Notes: generated by a model from the sequence alone, not told the origin. Positions 36,726 to 45,963 are shown, numbered from the stretch's first letter. The stretch is DNA of 64,000 nucleotides from Bordetella genomosp. 5 (GCF_002261475.1 NZ_NEVN01000007.1:1-64000), one strand, 5' to 3'. Numbers and translations: made by a program.

Positions 36726-37619
36726 CTAGCGCGCGTCCGCCATCTCGGCCTCGGGTTCGGCCTCGGCCACCCAATGGCCACTAACCAGCGGTCCCGCGCA
36801 GCGCGGCGCCCGCACGCGCGCGGCCACGGCCCAGGCATCCATGCGCACGCGCAGCCCCGCATACACGCCGTGACCTTCGCCCGGCACGATGTCGCCGCCC
36901 GCGTCGATGCCCTCGCCCGCGCGGATCGCCATGCCGGCCCGCACCGCACCGCCCGCGCGCATACCCCAGCCCGTCTCGAGATGATCGCCGGCCAGGATAT
37001 CGCCACCCGCCTCGATGCCGCGGGCCACGAGCAGATCGCTGCCGGCCTGCACGTCGCCACCCGCCTTGATGCCATGGCCGACCTTCAGCAGGCCACCCGC
37101 CTGCACCGAGTCGCCCGCCCGCAGCATGGCACCCACGTTCAGGTCCCCGCCCGCGGAGACTTCCCATTGCGCGCGCAGCTCACCGGTACAATCGAGCGTG
37201 GTGCCGGCCTGTACGCCCCACGCGGCGCGCAGGTCGCCGCCACAGCGAATCGCGCCCGCGCTGATCACGCTGGCGCGGGCCTCGATGCGGCCTCCCGCCA
37301 CCAGCGTGCCGGCGCGCAGGCCACCCGCGGTGACGATGCCGCCGCCCGCGCGCAACATGCCGTCGACCAGGCCGCCACGCCGCAGCCGGATCGTGCCGGC
37401 ATGGATCAGCGCATGCGCGTCGAGCTCATCGAGCTCGAGCACGGTGTCGGTCGGGCCGAACTGGTCGAGCAGCCAGCAGGCGTCGTCGATGCGCCCGGCG
37501 GCGACCAGGGCATCGAGCACCGCCTGGTAGTCGCCGCTGCCCTGCTGATCGCGCAGGAACCATCGGTAGCCGGACGTGCAGGGGTTTTTCGCTTTGACGA
37601 AATTTTTGGTGAGTTGCAT
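36726..37619 (-). CDS. Beta-helix-like repeat protein of unknown function
   Basis: A 297-aa protein. Residues 1-65 form a globular leader (KNPCTSGYRWFLRDQQGSGD, then DDACWLLDQFGPTDTVLEL). Residues 70-265 are about 30 short repeats of the type hydrophobic-x-AGG-x-hydrophobic (GIVTAGGLRAGTLVAGGRIE and similar), the pattern expected of a right-handed beta-helix like those in bactofilins or pentapeptide proteins. No signal peptide or membrane segment. Such leaders occur in uncharacterised proteins with repeat bodies. ATG 37619 with weak ribosome site. Function unknown; possibly a scaffold. Confidence 0.75.
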   Translation of the reverse strand: MQLTKNFVKAKNPCTSGYRWFLRDQQGSGDYQAVLDALVAAGRIDDACWLLDQFGPTDTVLELDELDAHALIHAGTIRLRRGGLVDGMLRAGGGIVTAGGLRAGTLVAGGRIEARASVISAGAIRCGGDLRAAWGVQAGTTLDCTGELRAQWEVSAGGDLNVGAMLRAGDSVQAGGLLKVGHGIKAGGDVQAGSDLLVARGIEAGGDILAGDHLETGWGMRAGGAVRAGMAIRAGEGIDAGGDIVPGEGHGVYAGLRVRMDAWAVAARVRAPRCAGPLVSGHWVAEAEPEAEMADAR

Positions 37620-37695
37620 GAGTAAAGCTTGAGCGCGTGCCTCGCCGCGCCAGCCTCAGAAAGGCTGCGCGCGGCGCGACGTGGACAGGACGACG

Positions 37696-37726
37696 ACCGC
37701 CCACGCGGCAGGCTGCCGCGGGCGGT
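37696..37726 (-). terminator. Long GC hairpin downstream of the possible small ORF
   Basis: ACCGCC-CGCGGCA pairs with TGCCGCG-GGCGGT across a 3-nt loop, 13 bp with one 2-nt bulge. It lies about 30 nt beyond the stop of the ORF at 37754-37957. No T-run follows, so termination is uncertain. Confidence 0.35.
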
Positions 37727-37753
37727 CGGGTGGCTAGACGAAGGAAGCGGCGC

Positions 37754-37957
37754 TCAGCCTGGCTTGGCGCGCGCGTAGGCGCGCCGTTGTGCGAGCTCTT
37801 GGGTGCCCAGCAACGACACGGGCGCGTGCACGGGCCTGCAGGCGCCACGGCCGCTGATGCGCACGGCACCCGGATAAGGCCGCGCGCCGTGTCCCGCGCG
37901 CGCACCCGCGCGCGGCTGGCGCCGGGCGGGTTGGCAGGGAATCTGGGCGGGGTGCAT
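37754..37957 (-). CDS. Possible small Arg-rich protein
   Basis: A 67-codon ORF starting at ATG 37957, 35 nt downstream of a near-consensus sigma-70 promoter and ending just before a hairpin. The product is Arg/Ala/Pro-rich (HAPVSLLGTQELAQRRAYAR near the C-terminus). No family was recognised and no ribosome site is obvious, so the transcript may instead be non-coding or the leader of the gene at 37619. Confidence 0.3.
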   Translation of the reverse strand: MHPAQIPCQPARRQPRAGARAGHGARPYPGAVRISGRGACRPVHAPVSLLGTQELAQRRAYARAKPG

Positions 37958-37991
37958 ACGCGGCGAATCAAAGAGATCGAACAGGCCGCGA

Positions 37992-38019
37992 TACTAGCAA
38001 ATCGGCGATTTGGGTCAAG
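37992..38019 (-). promoter_or_regulatory. Sigma-70 promoter with operator in its spacer
   Basis: On the minus strand TTGACC (38014-38019), a 16-nt spacer and TAGTAT (37992-37997). The spacer holds an inverted repeat, CAAATC-GGC-GATTTG (37999-38013), placed where a repressor would block RNA polymerase. Confidence 0.6.
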
Positions 38020-38061
38020 CCGCGGGCGGCGCCACCGTGATCGTGACGCGCGTCGCCGCGC

Positions 38062-38766
38062 TCAGCGCGGCAGCGACGACCCGCCGCAGATCGCGATGTC
38101 CTGACCGGTAATGGCGGCCGCCGCCGGCGACAGCAAAAAGGCCACCAGCGCCGCGATCTCTTCGGGCTGGATGAGGCGGCCGATCGGCGGCAGTCGCGGT
38201 GCGCTGCCGGCCCGCGCGGGGTCGCTCAGCATGCCGGTCTGGGTGGCCGCGGGCGACACGACGTTCACCGTGACGCCCTCGCTCGCCAGCTCGGCGCCCC
38301 AGCTGCGCGCCAGCGCGACCAGCGCCGCCTTCGACGCGGCATAGAGGCTGCGGCCCGGCATGCCCTGCGCGACGCGGCTGCCGATCAGCACGACGCGCCC
38401 GCCCCCGGCCGCCGCCATGCGCGGCGTCAGCGCCTGCGCCAGCCGCACGCCCGCGTCCACATGCAGCTTCCACATGCGCTCGCCGTCTTCCGGGTCGAGC
38501 TGCGCGAGCGGCCCGACGCGCAGGATGCCCGCCGCGTGCACCAGCGCCCGCGCGTCCGCCAGATCGCCGAGGACGGCACGGGCCGCGGCGGCATCGCACA
38601 GATCCACCGCGATATGGCGGTAGGCGGCGTCCTGCAGCGCGGCCGGCCCGAGATCCACGCCCGCGACGGACCAGCCGTCCGCCAGCAGGCGCCGGGCGAT
38701 GGCCAGGCCGATGCCCCCGGCCGCCCCGGTCACGACCGCCGTGCCGCGTGCGCCCTCAGTCGACAC
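38062..38766 (-). CDS. SDR-family oxidoreductase
   Basis: A 234-aa short-chain dehydrogenase: TGAAGGIGLAIARRL at residues 13-27, the AAG motif as VHAAGILRV, catalytic Ser in LIGSRVAQG, Tyr-Lys in YAASK, and the C-terminal ITGQDIAICGGSSL. The GTG at 38766 is the start; the gene overlaps the preceding Bug gene by 11 nt, so it is the last gene of the DHDPS-like/Bug/SDR operon. Substrate unknown. Confidence 0.88.
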   Translation of the reverse strand: MSTEGARGTAVVTGAAGGIGLAIARRLLADGWSVAGVDLGPAALQDAAYRHIAVDLCDAAAARAVLGDLADARALVHAAGILRVGPLAQLDPEDGERMWKLHVDAGVRLAQALTPRMAAAGGGRVVLIGSRVAQGMPGRSLYAASKAALVALARSWGAELASEGVTVNVVSPAATQTGMLSDPARAGSAPRLPPIGRLIQPEEIAALVAFLLSPAAAAITGQDIAICGGSSLPR

Positions 38767-39724
38767 GGATCTTCCCCTCGTCGACGATCTTGCGCGAACG
38801 TGCCATGTCGGCCTTCTGGAACTCGGCGAACTCGGCCACCGAGCCGCCGCTGATGGTCACGCCGAGCTGCTCGTACTTCTCCTTGAGCCCGGCGCCCAAT
38901 GCCTTGTTCATCTGCGCATTGAGCTGCGTGACGATGGCCGGCGGGGTGCCGGCCGGCGCCCACAGGCCATACCAGCTGTAGAACTGATAACCGGGCAGCG
39001 TTTCGCCCACCGTCGGCACCTCGGGCAGGTTGGGCAGACGCGTGTCGGACGTCACCGCGATGATCTTCAGCATGCCGCCCTTGTAGTACGAGATCGCGCC
39101 GAGCACCGGGTCGATGAAGCCCTCGATCCGGCCGCCCACGAGGTCCTGCAACGCGGGCGACGTGCCGCGGTACGGGATCACCATGTAATCCAGGCCGCCC
39201 TGGCGCTTGAGCAGTTCGGTGGCGAGGTGGCCGGCCGAGCCGATCGAGCCGACCGCGAAGCTGAGGCGCCCGGGGTTGGCCTTGGCATAGGCCAGCAGGC
39301 CCGGCAGATCATTCACGGGCAGATCTTTCTTGACCGACACCGACAGCGGCGCCTTGCCTGCCATCGCGACGGGCACGAAATCCTTCTCCACCGCATACGG
39401 GACCGACTTCATCGTCATGGGTGCCGTGGTGAACGTCGAGGCGTTGAACAGCAGCGTGTAGCCGTCGGCCGGCGACTTGGCCACCACGTCCGCGCCGATG
39501 ATGCCGTTGCCGCCCGAGCGGTTTTCCACGATGAAGCTCTGGCCGGTCTGCTCGCTGAGCTTGGCCGCCACGTCGCGGCCCAGCATATCGAGCGTGCCGC
39601 CCGGCGGGAACGGAATCACGAAACGCACGGATTTCGACGGGTACTTGTCTTCGGCATGCACGACGCCGCTGCCCAGCGCCGCGCACAGCGCCAGACCAAT
39701 GTGCCACAACATTTTCTTCTGCAT
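38756..39724 (-). CDS. Bug-family periplasmic solute-binding protein
   Basis: A 322-aa orphan receptor: signal peptide MLWHIGLALCAALGSGVVHA after MQKK, then YPSKSVRFVIPFPPGGTLDM and FIVENRSGGNGIIGADV. GAGGAG lies about 8 nt before the ATG at 39724. Between the DHDPS-like gene (68 nt upstream) and the SDR gene (overlapping). Extending the frame upstream would run into the DHDPS-like gene and is rejected. Ligand unknown, probably a hydroxy/keto acid fitting its enzyme neighbours. Confidence 0.9.
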   Translation of the reverse strand: MQKKMLWHIGLALCAALGSGVVHAEDKYPSKSVRFVIPFPPGGTLDMLGRDVAAKLSEQTGQSFIVENRSGGNGIIGADVVAKSPADGYTLLFNASTFTTAPMTMKSVPYAVEKDFVPVAMAGKAPLSVSVKKDLPVNDLPGLLAYAKANPGRLSFAVGSIGSAGHLATELLKRQGGLDYMVIPYRGTSPALQDLVGGRIEGFIDPVLGAISYYKGGMLKIIAVTSDTRLPNLPEVPTVGETLPGYQFYSWYGLWAPAGTPPAIVTQLNAQMNKALGAGLKEKYEQLGVTISGGSVAEFAEFQKADMARSRKIVDEGKIRVD

Positions 39725-39792
39725 GAGATGTCTCCTCGATTTATGTTTTTGTGCAGATGGCGTCGCGCCCGCGGGCGCGCCGTCGTCGTGTT

Positions 39793-40731
39793 TCAGCGCG
39801 CCAGCAGATCGGCCTGCGCCAGCGCGTCGCGCAACGCCTTCATTTCGGCCTCGTTCGGGGCCTCGGTGGGCGGGCGCACGGTGGCGCTCTCCAGCACGCC
39901 GGCCAGATACATGCCGGCCTTCATGCGGGCATGCGCCTCGCCGGTGGGCTCGCCGCCGCCGTACACCGCGTCCTTGAGCGGCGTAATCACGGCCTGCACC
40001 GCCTGCGCCCGCTTGAGATCGCCTGCCTTCACGGCGTCCCACAGGTCGGAGATGAGTTGCGGAATGAACGTCGCGAACCCGACCAGTGCCCCGTCGATGT
40101 CCTGCACCATCGAGGCCAGCAGGTATTCGTCGTGGCAGGTGAGGATGGCCTTCGAAGCGTCGGCCTCGCGCAGGGCCTGGATGTCGCGTGCGTACTTGTT
40201 CATGTCGCGCTGACCGACCTTGAACGCCTGCACATAGGGCAGGCGGGCCAGATCGGCCAACAGGCTCGACGAATACGATGCGCGCGTCCACGCCGGGTAC
40301 ACGTGGCACACCAGATCGAGATCGGGCGCCGCCTCGTGGATGGCCTTGAAGTAATCCAGCGCATGGCGCGGCGTGAAGCCGAAGCGCAGCCAGTGGTGCG
40401 GCGGCATGACGTCGAGCGCGGCGGCGCCGGCCGCACGCGCGGCGCGGGCATGTTCGGCGGCTTCGGCGAGGCCCTCGCAGACGATCGACGAAATCACGGG
40501 CAACTTGCCGCGCAGCTCGTCGGCCACGATGCGGGTGACTTCGGCGCGTTCGGCGGGCGTCAGGGAAAACACCTCCCCGGTATGCCCGTTGGTCATCACG
40601 GCCACCACGCGCTCATGCTCGGCCAGCCAGCTGGCGAGGCGGCGCAGCGCGGGCTCATCGATGCGGTGATCCTTGGTGAACGGGCACGAAATCGCCGGAA
40701 TGATGCCGCGATAGTTCGAGATGGAAGCCAT
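39793..40731 (-). CDS. Dihydrodipicolinate synthase/N-acetylneuraminate lyase family protein
   Basis: A 312-aa class I aldolase/lyase TIM-barrel of the DapA/NanA superfamily. VAVMTNGHTGEVFSLTPAER corresponds to the GxTGE pyruvate-carboxylate loop, Tyr in LVCHVYPAW, and the Schiff-base Lys in QAFKVGQRD. Instead of lysine synthesis, such paralogues in Bug/SDR clusters usually cleave or make hydroxy-oxo acids. First gene of its operon; divergent LysR at 40853. Confidence 0.88.
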   Translation of the reverse strand: MASISNYRGIIPAISCPFTKDHRIDEPALRRLASWLAEHERVVAVMTNGHTGEVFSLTPAERAEVTRIVADELRGKLPVISSIVCEGLAEAAEHARAARAAGAAALDVMPPHHWLRFGFTPRHALDYFKAIHEAAPDLDLVCHVYPAWTRASYSSSLLADLARLPYVQAFKVGQRDMNKYARDIQALREADASKAILTCHDEYLLASMVQDIDGALVGFATFIPQLISDLWDAVKAGDLKRAQAVQAVITPLKDAVYGGGEPTGEAHARMKAGMYLAGVLESATVRPPTEAPNEAEMKALRDALAQADLLAR

Positions 40732-40852
40732 GCTGAGTCTCCTTTGTCGTGTGAGTCGTGATGGCCGTTATGATTGCGGCAGCGTATCTGGCCCGTCCAA
40801 TACTCGAATTGCATAGAATTATCTTTGCTGCACCGCAGCGACCTCACCACAC

Positions 40853-41785
40853 ATGGGACTCAAGAACCGTCCGCTCGATACCAATTGGCTGGAGGACTTC
40901 TGCGCCCTGGCGGAGACCGGCAGCTTCTCGCGCGCCGCCGAGGCACGCGCCATCGCGCAGCCCGCCTTCAGCCGCCACATCCGCGCGCTCGAAGAATGGG
41001 TGGGCGCCGACCTGTTCGATCGCAGCACGCATCCCACCGAGCTCACCGCCGCCGGACACAAGTTCCTGCCGCTGCTTAAGCAGGTGATGGCCGATCTCGA
41101 GGCTGCCCGCATCAAGGCCCTCGCCGCGCACGCCCAGGACGCGGCCAGCCTGCGCTTCGCCGCCACCCATCTGCTGTCGCTGATGTTCTTTCCGCGCTGG
41201 CTCACCCGGCTCGAGGCCGAGCTCGGCGTGGGTGCGATTCAGATGATGTCCGACAGTTTCCAGGCCTGCGAAGACCTCATGGCGCAACGCCGCGTGCAGT
41301 TTTTGCTGTGCCACCGTCATCCCGACGTGGCGAGCCGGCTCGACGAAACGCCCTACCCCATGGTGCAGCTGGGCACCGATGTGCTCATGCCCGTGAGCGC
41401 GCCCGCGGCGGGCTCGACCGACGCACCGGCGCATGCCCTGGCCGGCAAGGGCGCGGTGCCGTTCCTGGCGTATGGGCCGGCGTCGGGGCTGGGCCGCATC
41501 GTGATGAGCCAGTTGCGGCAGAAGTCGGTACGCGATGGCCATGTGCAGGCCACCTTCGTGGGCCCGCACGCCACGCTGCTGCGTTCGATGGCGGTTCAGG
41601 GCCGCGGCGTCGCGTGGCTGCCGGCCATGCTGGTCCAGGATGACCTCGACGCGGGCCGCCTCGTCCGCGCGGGAGGCCCCGAGTGGGACATCCCGCTCGA
41701 AATCTGCCTCTATCGCCAACCCTTCGACATGGCCCAGGTCGCCGAGCGGCTGTGGGCGCTGGCGCAAGGCGCCCCCGCGCCGTAG
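40853..41785 (+). CDS. LysR-family transcriptional regulator
   Basis: A 310-aa LysR protein; the DNA-binding domain includes LEDFCALAETGSFSRAAEAR and QPAFSRHIRALEEWVGADLF, followed by the effector-binding domain. It diverges from the DHDPS-like/Bug/SDR operon (121 nt between starts) and probably activates it. Confidence 0.93.
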   Translation: MGLKNRPLDTNWLEDFCALAETGSFSRAAEARAIAQPAFSRHIRALEEWVGADLFDRSTHPTELTAAGHKFLPLLKQVMADLEAARIKALAAHAQDAASLRFAATHLLSLMFFPRWLTRLEAELGVGAIQMMSDSFQACEDLMAQRRVQFLLCHRHPDVASRLDETPYPMVQLGTDVLMPVSAPAAGSTDAPAHALAGKGAVPFLAYGPASGLGRIVMSQLRQKSVRDGHVQATFVGPHATLLRSMAVQGRGVAWLPAMLVQDDLDAGRLVRAGGPEWDIPLEICLYRQPFDMAQVAERLWALAQGAPAP

Positions 41786-41908
41786 TCCGACGCGTATCGA
41801 GCGACGCAGGAACTGGCTTGGCCTATACTGGTCCGATCAGAACACGGTCTCTTTCCGGTTCGTGGCTTCGGGCACGGAGGCACGGACGTTTTACCCCAGG
41901 AGGTCCTT

Positions 41909-42121
41909 ATGTTCCCTGAGTATCGCGACTTGATATCGAAGCTCAACGGCGCCAATCCGCACTTCTCGCGGATGTACGACCGACACGGCGAGCTCGATCA
42001 GCAGATCCAGAAAATGGAGGCGGGCCGCGAGCAGGCCACCCTGCTGGATATCGAGAAGCTCAAGAAAGAAAAGCTGCACCTCAAGGATCAGCTCTACGCC
42101 ATGCTGAAGGCCACCGGCTGA
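41909..42121 (+). CDS. YdcH family (DUF465) small protein
   Basis: A 70-aa helical protein typical of the DUF465/YdcH family: PHFSRMYDRHGELDQQIQKM and LKKEKLHLKDQLYAML. It looks like a short coiled coil. A strong AGGAGG lies 5 nt before the ATG. Function unknown. A 7-bp hairpin at 42116-42134 spans its stop and the gap to the convergent cyclase gene. Confidence 0.88.
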   Translation: MFPEYRDLISKLNGANPHFSRMYDRHGELDQQIQKMEAGREQATLLDIEKLKKEKLHLKDQLYAMLKATG

Positions 42122-42128
42122 CGCCAGG

Positions 42129-43298
42129 TCAGCCCAGGGCGTCGGCAAACTCCGGCGAACCGCCCGCGAAGGCGCTGCGCATTCCACCCTGCGCCTTCGC
42201 GCGGTACAAGGCCGTATCCGCGGCTTCCAGCACACGTTGCGCATCGGCATTGGTGGCATCGATCATCGCGATGCCGACCGATACGCCGACCTCGACCCGC
42301 GTCCCGGTTTCGAGCACGATGGGCTGCGACAGATCATGCATCAGATGCTCGGCCAGGCGCGTCGCCGCCGCCGGTTGAACGCCGGTCGCCAGCATCACGA
42401 ACTCATCGCCACCGATGCGCGCCGCCACATCGCCCACGCGCAGCATCGACCGCATGCGCGCGGCCAGCGTGCGCAGCACATGGTCGCCCGCCCCATGGCC
42501 ATGGCTGTCGTTCACGATCTTGAAATCATCGAGATCGAGATACAGCAGCGCGGCGCATTGCGTGTGCGCCCGCGCGGCGCCGCACACCCGCTCGAGGGCG
42601 GTGAGCAGTCCGGTCCGGTTGGCCAGCCCGGTGAGCGGATCTTCGCTCGCGCGCCGATCGTTCTCGCGTTCGGCCAGCATGGTGGCCACCAGGATGCGAT
42701 TGAGACGATGCGACGCGATCGTCATGCTGATCAGATAGAACGGCACCTGGATGAACACGATCGCCATCACCCACTCGCCCGTGAACAACGCGCCGATACA
42801 CATCGGTCCGAGGCTGAGCAGAATCATCGCGCCCACCAGGCGCGGCGCGCCGTAGTTGCGAAAGCAGATACCGCCCGCCATGGCCCCGCACGAGACACCC
42901 GCCAGCGTGGCCGCGAGCCAGTCGCCGTTCATGAACGTGATGAGCACGCCGTAGCCCACGCTGAAGGCCCACAGCAGTGCGAGAAAGAGATAGAGGTCGG
43001 TCTGGGTGCGCTCGCCGCGCCGCGCGGCGCGCAAGGAGTTGCGCAGCACCGTGACGCGGATCACGCCGAGCAGAATCTCGAGCGCGAGCCACGAGATGTA
43101 GAGGGGATTCGGATTGCGCCACACCACGACGCCCGAGATCATGATCGTGTTGATGACGCCGCCGGCAAAAATCGGCAATGTTCCGAAAAGACTCGCGATA
43201 AGGGCGACGCGAATCTCGGCGGGGGTGTCCACACCACTGTCCGTCAGCCACCGCGTCAAACGCCACGACGGCAGGCTGAATTTCAATCCCTTATCCAC
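42129..43298 (-). CDS. Membrane diguanylate cyclase (GGDEF)
   Basis: A 389-aa protein with six predicted membrane segments in residues 30-205 and a GGDEF domain in residues 220-380. The active loop GGDEF is intact (RIGGDEFVML) and the start of the domain is DPLTGLANRTGLL. No RxxD inhibitory site is seen just before the loop. It should make cyclic di-GMP at the membrane. The GTG at 43298 is the best start. The sensory segment is an unnamed MASE-like module. Confidence 0.87.
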   Translation of the reverse strand: MDKGLKFSLPSWRLTRWLTDSGVDTPAEIRVALIASLFGTLPIFAGGVINTIMISGVVVWRNPNPLYISWLALEILLGVIRVTVLRNSLRAARRGERTQTDLYLFLALLWAFSVGYGVLITFMNGDWLAATLAGVSCGAMAGGICFRNYGAPRLVGAMILLSLGPMCIGALFTGEWVMAIVFIQVPFYLISMTIASHRLNRILVATMLAERENDRRASEDPLTGLANRTGLLTALERVCGAARAHTQCAALLYLDLDDFKIVNDSHGHGAGDHVLRTLAARMRSMLRVGDVAARIGGDEFVMLATGVQPAAATRLAEHLMHDLSQPIVLETGTRVEVGVSVGIAMIDATNADAQRVLEAADTALYRAKAQGGMRSAFAGGSPEFADALG

Positions 43299-43409
43299 GC
43301 CCCTGCTTCCATTGCCATTTCGCTGGCGTACCTCAAGGCGCGATTTATAACAGGTCTATCCTGCGCCGCGATGATCTTTGTCAGATCTGCACGGAAAATC
43401 GTGCGAAAT

Positions 43410-44726
43410 TCAGTGTTTACCCGCGATGTGCGCCGCATCTCGAGGCGATGATGCGCGCTCGATACGTTGCGCGTTCCAGCGTGCCGCCGCCGTGGCGCCC
43501 GCGACCGCGAGCGCCTGCGGCACCAGCATCTGCAGCGGCGCGTGGGTGAACTCCAGCATCAGCACGAGCGCCGTGAGCGGCATGTTCATCGAGACCGCCA
43601 GAAACGCCGTCGCGCCGATCAGGGCGAACGCGGCGGGATCGAGCCAGGGCGTCGCGCTCCAGGCATCCGCGCAGTGCGCCAGGACCAGCGCCAGCAGAGC
43701 GCCCACCGCGAGACCCGGCGTGAGCAAGCCGCCCTGTGCGCCCGACCGCAACGTACTCAGCGTGATGAGCACGCGCAGCCCGAGCAGCAGCACGGCCATG
43801 CCGAGCGGCAGGCTGGCGTCCAGACTGAGCTGCACCGGCCCTTTGCCATTGCCCAGCAGCGCGGGCAGCACGACGGCCAGACAGGCGATGCCCGCGAAGT
43901 TGAGCAGCGCCACGAACGGCAACGCGGCGCCTCGCGGCGCGGCCGCCCGCGCGGCGGACGTCGCGCGGGCGAACGCCTGCCCCGCCAGCCCGAAGAGGGG
44001 CCCGGCCACACAGGCGGCCATGGCGAGGGGCCAGTCCAGTGCGATGGGCCCGAGCGCGTACTGCTGCTGCACGCCCAGCCCCAGCCACGCGACGGCGGCC
44101 GCGATCGCCGAGCTCGCCAGTGCCATCACGGCAATGCCGCGATCGAAGGTGCCAAGCAGCACCTCCAGCACGAACAGCGCCCCCGCAAGTGGCACGTTGT
44201 AGACCGCGGCCAGCCCCGCTCCGGCGCCGCACGCCACGAGCGCACGGCATTGCGCCGCGGTCAGTCCCATCCAGCGCGCCACGCTGCCCGCCCACAACGC
44301 GCCGGCCTCGCGTGGTGCCACTTCACGGCCCAGCGGTGATCCCAGGCCTACCGTCACGATCTGAAGCAGCACGTGCACGATCGTGCTGCCCACGGGCATG
44401 GCCTGGCCGGGCGCCGCGGCCCCGACGGCGTCGCGCACGCTCACCAGCCGGCGGCCGTAACGCCGCAGCGCCCACCAACCCACGCCGGCGACCACACCGG
44501 CCATCAGCAGCGCGGCGACGCGGCGCCACGGCGGCGCGGCGCTGGCGCCCTGCAGGAAGCTCTCGTGGCCCAGCGCGCCGTAGCCGTAGGCCAGGTGCTG
44601 GACCGCGTGCAACAACAGCCCGAGCGCCATGCCCGCCAGACCCGCGCCGATGCCCACCAGCACCACGGCGGCGGCGAGCGCGAAGGGTCTGGTGCGAGAA
44701 CGAAGTATCGAGGAGGCGGACGGCAT
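43410..44726 (-). CDS. ClC-family chloride channel / Cl-/H+ antiporter
   Basis: A 438-aa ClC protein with many membrane helices. Motifs seen: VTVGLGSPLGREVAPREAGA (the GREGP-type loop with the gating Glu, altered to GREVAPRE), GAGAGLAAVYNVPLAGALFV, and GAQGGLLTPGLAVGALLA (second selectivity loop GxFxP-like). ATG 44726; upstream in-frame residues are Arg-rich and unlikely. Function: chloride flux; channel versus antiporter cannot be decided. Confidence 0.88.
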   Translation of the reverse strand: MPSASSILRSRTRPFALAAAVVLVGIGAGLAGMALGLLLHAVQHLAYGYGALGHESFLQGASAAPPWRRVAALLMAGVVAGVGWWALRRYGRRLVSVRDAVGAAAPGQAMPVGSTIVHVLLQIVTVGLGSPLGREVAPREAGALWAGSVARWMGLTAAQCRALVACGAGAGLAAVYNVPLAGALFVLEVLLGTFDRGIAVMALASSAIAAAVAWLGLGVQQQYALGPIALDWPLAMAACVAGPLFGLAGQAFARATSAARAAAPRGAALPFVALLNFAGIACLAVVLPALLGNGKGPVQLSLDASLPLGMAVLLLGLRVLITLSTLRSGAQGGLLTPGLAVGALLALVLAHCADAWSATPWLDPAAFALIGATAFLAVSMNMPLTALVLMLEFTHAPLQMLVPQALAVAGATAAARWNAQRIERASSPRDAAHIAGKH

Positions 44727-44856
44727 GCGGAGGCGCGAGCGGAGCCGCCGGACGCGCCGGCGTGCGCTGCCCGCCACGCTGGCGGGCAGGACCATTATGC
44801 GCAGGGTCGCGTCAAGCGCGCGTTAACACCTGTGTATGGCGCGCGCGCCGCCCGTC

Positions 44857-45903
44857 TCAGGGGTGCGGCAAGGTCCCGCGCCAGAGGGCCAGGGTGACGA
44901 GCACGCCCGCCTCGCCCTCATCGTCGAGCTGCAACATATAGCTGTAGCCGTCGCGCTCGCCGCTCAGGACCACGCCGTGCGCGCCGCGCTGCAGCCGCGC
45001 GCCGCCGGCCCGACGCATGCTCTGCGTGCGAACCTCGTCGTAGGGCGCATAGCTGCGCCACGCGATCTCGAATGCGCGCGGCGGCCGTCCTTCCTGCTCG
45101 TCCCAGTCGTTTACCAGCGGCACGCCTTCGAGCGCGGGCGGGAAGGTGTAGGCGCCACCGCCGGCCGCCGTTTCGAGCGCCACGTGGCCCGGCGCCAGCG
45201 CGACGAATGCGAGCGGGAATCCTGGCGGCAACTGCGCCGCGCCCCAGGTCTGCGCACCCGCTTCCACCGGCACCAGCTCCACATGCGCGATGCGCTGCTG
45301 CGCCGGTGCGTCGTCCAGCAGCGGGGGCTCCGCGGCCCAGCGCTCGAAGGTCGAGAGAATCGCCGCGTCGCGCGTGGGCGCGCGCGTGACCGGAACGAAT
45401 ACCGACAACCACGCCTCGTCTTCCGCGCGGCAGTCCAGCAGCCCTTCGTCGCCCAGATGGCACTGGCCATTGACCAGCCCGACGGCCGCGAGCTGCCCCT
45501 GTGCGTTGTAGAGCAGGGCCGCACGGTCGCGGCCGCGCGTGGTTTCATCCAGCGAACTCAGCAGGTAGCGCCCGTCGTCCAGCGGGATACGACGGCGCGC
45601 CGCATCGGAATGCAGCGCCTGCAGCACCTGCGTCAGCACCAGCGCCTGCGGCATCGTATAGCTGCCGCGTGCGTAGCCCAGCACTTCCAGCAGATCCGCG
45701 CGCACGCGCGGCTCCTCGGCCAGGGACCGCACCTGGGCCGGTGCCTGGCCTTGCGCCTTGGTCTGCGACGACGCCGCCACGGCCGGGGTGACGCCCGACC
45801 CCGCGGCCAGGCATGCCGCCAGCACGGCACCATGCGCGCCAACGCGCAGCGCGCGCGCGAAGGCGCGCGCCAGCTCACAGGGGGATTGCATCGATTCGGT
45901 CAT
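44857..45903 (-). CDS. Secreted protein of unknown function
   Basis: A 348-aa protein with an N-terminal signal region (VGAHGAVLAACLAAGSGVTP then AVA). The mature part is all-beta looking with GQCHLGDEGLLDCRAEDEAW, ALAPGHVALETAAGGGAYTF and a C-terminal YSYMLQLDDEGEAGVLVTLA. No known domain was recognised. ATG 45903. A longer open frame continues upstream through the MFS gene in the wrong frame and is rejected. Confidence 0.7.
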   Translation of the reverse strand: MTESMQSPCELARAFARALRVGAHGAVLAACLAAGSGVTPAVAASSQTKAQGQAPAQVRSLAEEPRVRADLLEVLGYARGSYTMPQALVLTQVLQALHSDAARRRIPLDDGRYLLSSLDETTRGRDRAALLYNAQGQLAAVGLVNGQCHLGDEGLLDCRAEDEAWLSVFVPVTRAPTRDAAILSTFERWAAEPPLLDDAPAQQRIAHVELVPVEAGAQTWGAAQLPPGFPLAFVALAPGHVALETAAGGGAYTFPPALEGVPLVNDWDEQEGRPPRAFEIAWRSYAPYDEVRTQSMRRAGGARLQRGAHGVVLSGERDGYSYMLQLDDEGEAGVLVTLALWRGTLPHP

Positions 45904-45963
45904 GTTTGCGGGTACTCCACGGACGCGGCGCGGCGCACGATACCACGAGCCCGCCCATGAAGA

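Larger units (their letters stand above)
37620..38061. other. 442-nt region without a certain gene
   Basis: Contains a strong minus-strand promoter, a possible 67-codon ORF, and a long hairpin downstream of it. Most of the rest is GC-rich without other recognisable structure. Confidence 0.6.

Noticed and set aside
38756-40309. Extension of the Bug gene upstream to 40309
   Set aside because: It would run through the DHDPS-like gene; the signal peptide and ribosome site fix the start at 39724.
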